Shown here: positions 57,668 through 59,233 of the stretch, one piece after another
Numbering within the stretch: the stretch's first letter is position 1
How the letters are laid out: the number at the start of each line of letters is the position of its first letter
Source of the DNA: Adiantum capillus-veneris
Lineage: Eukaryota > Streptophyta > Polypodiopsida > Polypodiales > Pteridaceae
Direction of reading: 5' to 3'
DNA: 59,233 nucleotides
NCBI GenBank assembly: GCA_014529385.2
Contig: JABFUD020000297.1
Coordinates: 1-59,233 of the forward strand
Position numbers and translations under genes: made by a program
Notes under the pieces: generated by a model
What the model was told of the DNA's origin: nothing
Databases searched by the model: none
What the model saw: the letters and a program-made list of their open reading frames with translations, nothing else

Positions 57668-58258
57668 TTTCTATTGCCGACATTAAGGGTAGCTAAGGAT
57701 CTTGAGTGGACTAAACATGAATTTTCAGAAAGACTTGAAGATTTAGAAAAGCTAGATGAGAAAAGGCTAACTGTTGTAGCTTACATCCATGCACAAAAGC
57801 GGAAACAAAATAGTTTTTTAATTCCCATCTAATAACAAAAATCTTCAAAGAAAGGGGACTTAGTTTTAGTCTATTCCCTTAAGCAACACATTCCCAAGTT
57901 TAAGAAAAAGGGAAACGGATCGTTTATCCTTGAAGATGTATCTCCAAGTAGAGCAGTAAAATTGTCCACCCTAGATGGTGAACCAATGGCTAATTGGATT
58001 AGTGGATGCCGTTTGAAGAAATATAATTTGCCGCTAACCAATGAATTGCTAGAAAGAATGCATGTAGCCAACCAAAGGAGAATTAAATGACAACAGGTTA
58101 TTGATGAAGCCCAAGAGGAAGCTTGGCTTTCGGTACTCAAATGGAAAGCTGCTCTCAAGAATCAAAAAAATACTAATTCCCATCAATGCTCTGGAAATAG
58201 ATGACCGACAATGGGAATTACCTAAAGATGCAGTTTCACCAGATGACTGGTTAGACAA
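57668..58258 (+). pseudogene. Integrase C-terminal and connecting region (copy C)
   Basis: This matches copy A at 3763-4300. It has conserved stretches for SLKQHIPKFKKKGN-like, VKLSTLDGEPMANWISGC and LTNELLERMH sequences, broken by stops. It links integrase to the second retropepsin. Confidence 0.7.
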
Positions 58259-58780
58259 ATGGACCTGCGCATCAAAGTAGAACTCAACAATCATAGCACC
58301 AATGCTTTGGTCGACACAGGAGCTAGAGTAAATGTAGTTAGTTATTCCTCGTACAAGAAGGCAACAAGTCAAGCATTGACAATAGGAATAGCGAAAATCA
58401 AAGGATACAACAAGAACTCAACCCCAACATTGGGAGTAGTCAACTTGAACGTGATAGTACATGGATGTTCATGTCCTCATCAGTTTGTATGCTTACCAGA
58501 TGAACACATGAATGAGACGATGATTCTTGGAATTCCCTGGATGTGGACATACAAAGCAGTACCAGATTGGGATACAAATCAATTCCAATTGGACCAATCA
58601 AGGAGGAATGGAAAGAAAGCAATCAGCAGACCAAACCATGAAGTAATCAATCTTCTCCATCATCTCGACAAGCAAAGGCTACAAGTAGCATGCAAGGAGT
58701 CAGGAAAATTTGGGTACCAAAAGCAAAGCTTAAGGATAAGCCGATTCAAATCTGGGTGCATCACCTACAAAACAAAATAA
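58259..58780 (+). CDS. Second retropepsin-like aspartic protease, downstream of integrase (copy C)
   Basis: This open frame of 173 codons closely matches copy A (3119-3805). LVDTGARVNVVSYSSYKK at about residues 16-33 holds the catalytic DTGA, and TMILGIPWMWTYKAVPDWD at about residues 88-106 is the second-half motif. The core domain (about 110 residues) is open and the motifs are unchanged in both copies, whereas the first protease of this copy has lost its active site. The start codon given is simply the first Met of the frame. It is probably part of a larger polyprotein. Confidence 0.82.
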   Translation: MDLRIKVELNNHSTNALVDTGARVNVVSYSSYKKATSQALTIGIAKIKGYNKNSTPTLGVVNLNVIVHGCSCPHQFVCLPDEHMNETMILGIPWMWTYKAVPDWDTNQFQLDQSRRNGKKAISRPNHEVINLLHHLDKQRLQVACKESGKFGYQKQSLRISRFKSGCITYKTK

Positions 58781-59233
58781 GGTTCCAAGGGTCAAAACAC
58801 AGAGACGAGCATCTTCGAGCAAGGAACCTAACTTAAAATGGATTTGGCAAAAAAAGAAGCACTTATCTTCTCCACAAAGTGTAAAAACAATTAAGCAATG
58901 GAGAATTAAGTCTCAAAAGACACCACCACACCATTCCACACCAAGAAAACCTACCTACCAATGGCAAGAAAAAGCTCGACAACAGTCAAAAGTGCTACCA
59001 ACATCTCAAACAATTAGCGTGCTGAAGCATCCTGATGGTACAATCAAACAGAGAGCACACAAGCTACAAGATTTGCTCTTTGGAAGACAGCATCAAAAGC
59101 CTCGACATCAGAAACCCTTGAGCTAATTACTCAAGACCCAGCTCTTGCACAACATAGTGATTTGAATTGCATTGATATTCAAAGCATGGTAGATCCAACC
59201 ACGGCTATGCATAGGACACGATTGTTAAACCAT
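58781..59233 (+). pseudogene. C-terminal tail of the family P polyprotein (copy C)
   Basis: This is basic, Gln/Ser-rich sequence with the conserved block around KHPDGTIKQRAHKLQDLLF (59025-59090), as in copy A at 2783-2983. It continues beyond the window. Confidence 0.6.

Larger units (their letters stand above)
47209..59233 (+). mobile_element. Family P retrotransposon, copy C (5' LTR to the right window edge)
   Basis: LTR, PBS, leader, gag, pol linker, RT, RNase H, integrase and second retropepsin are all present, in opposite orientation to copy A. It ends at the window edge at the point matching about 2750 in copy A. Internal deletions remove most of the capsid and the catalytic half of the first protease. 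The leader carries an internal duplication. Confidence 0.93.

Overview
This is plant nuclear DNA made almost entirely of retrotransposons nested in one another. The signs are Ty3/gypsy gag-pol remnants, a primer-binding site (PBS) that fits plant tRNA-Asp, a chromodomain integrase, very long LTRs, AG/TC microsatellites, and one short exon-like segment resembling the CBS repeats of the plant SnRK1 gamma subunit (KING1 type). There are no complete host genes, no tRNA or rRNA genes and no bacterial features. The species cannot be told from the sequence.

Four pieces belong to one large non-chromovirus Ty3/gypsy family, here called family P. Copy A (minus, 1-15314) has its 5' LTR at 14389-15314 and runs off the left edge. 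Copy B (plus, 21202-35018) has an LTR split by a nested element and breaks off after gag. Fragment G (minus, 42267-44930) carries RT and RNase H. Copy C (plus, 47209-59233) runs off the right edge. The family order is LTR, tRNA-Asp PBS, a 2 kb non-coding leader with palindromes about every 285 bp, gag with CCHC, a first retropepsin, RT, RNase H, an integrase with two successive H2C2 zinc modules, and a second retropepsin-like domain downstream of the integrase. In copy A a further charged ORF follows.

A second family, Q, is a chromovirus, with three minus-strand copies. Copy D (15315-21201) lies between the head-to-head LTRs of A and B. Copy F (about 38007-42266) has a segment containing the CBS exon in place of RT, RNase H and the integrase core. 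Copy H (44931-47208) is cut by the LTR of copy C.

A third element, E (21328-29332, minus), sits in the LTR of copy B. It has 2.7 kb LTRs, a 4-bp CCGG target duplication, a PBS, a polypurine tract and a 645-codon reading frame with one in-frame TAG, but no recognisable pol. It is a large non-autonomous LTR element. A 1.3 kb DNA transposon with CACTAGTT ends and a TTAA duplication (6985-8296) interrupts copy A between its protease and RT regions.

The order of events is readable: chromovirus copies first, family P copies inserted into them, then element E into copy B and the DNA transposon into copy A. Almost all coding regions carry stops and frameshifts. The longest open frames are the element E ORF, the integrase of copy C and the second retropepsins of A and C. 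The region 35019-38006 holds no recognisable gene.
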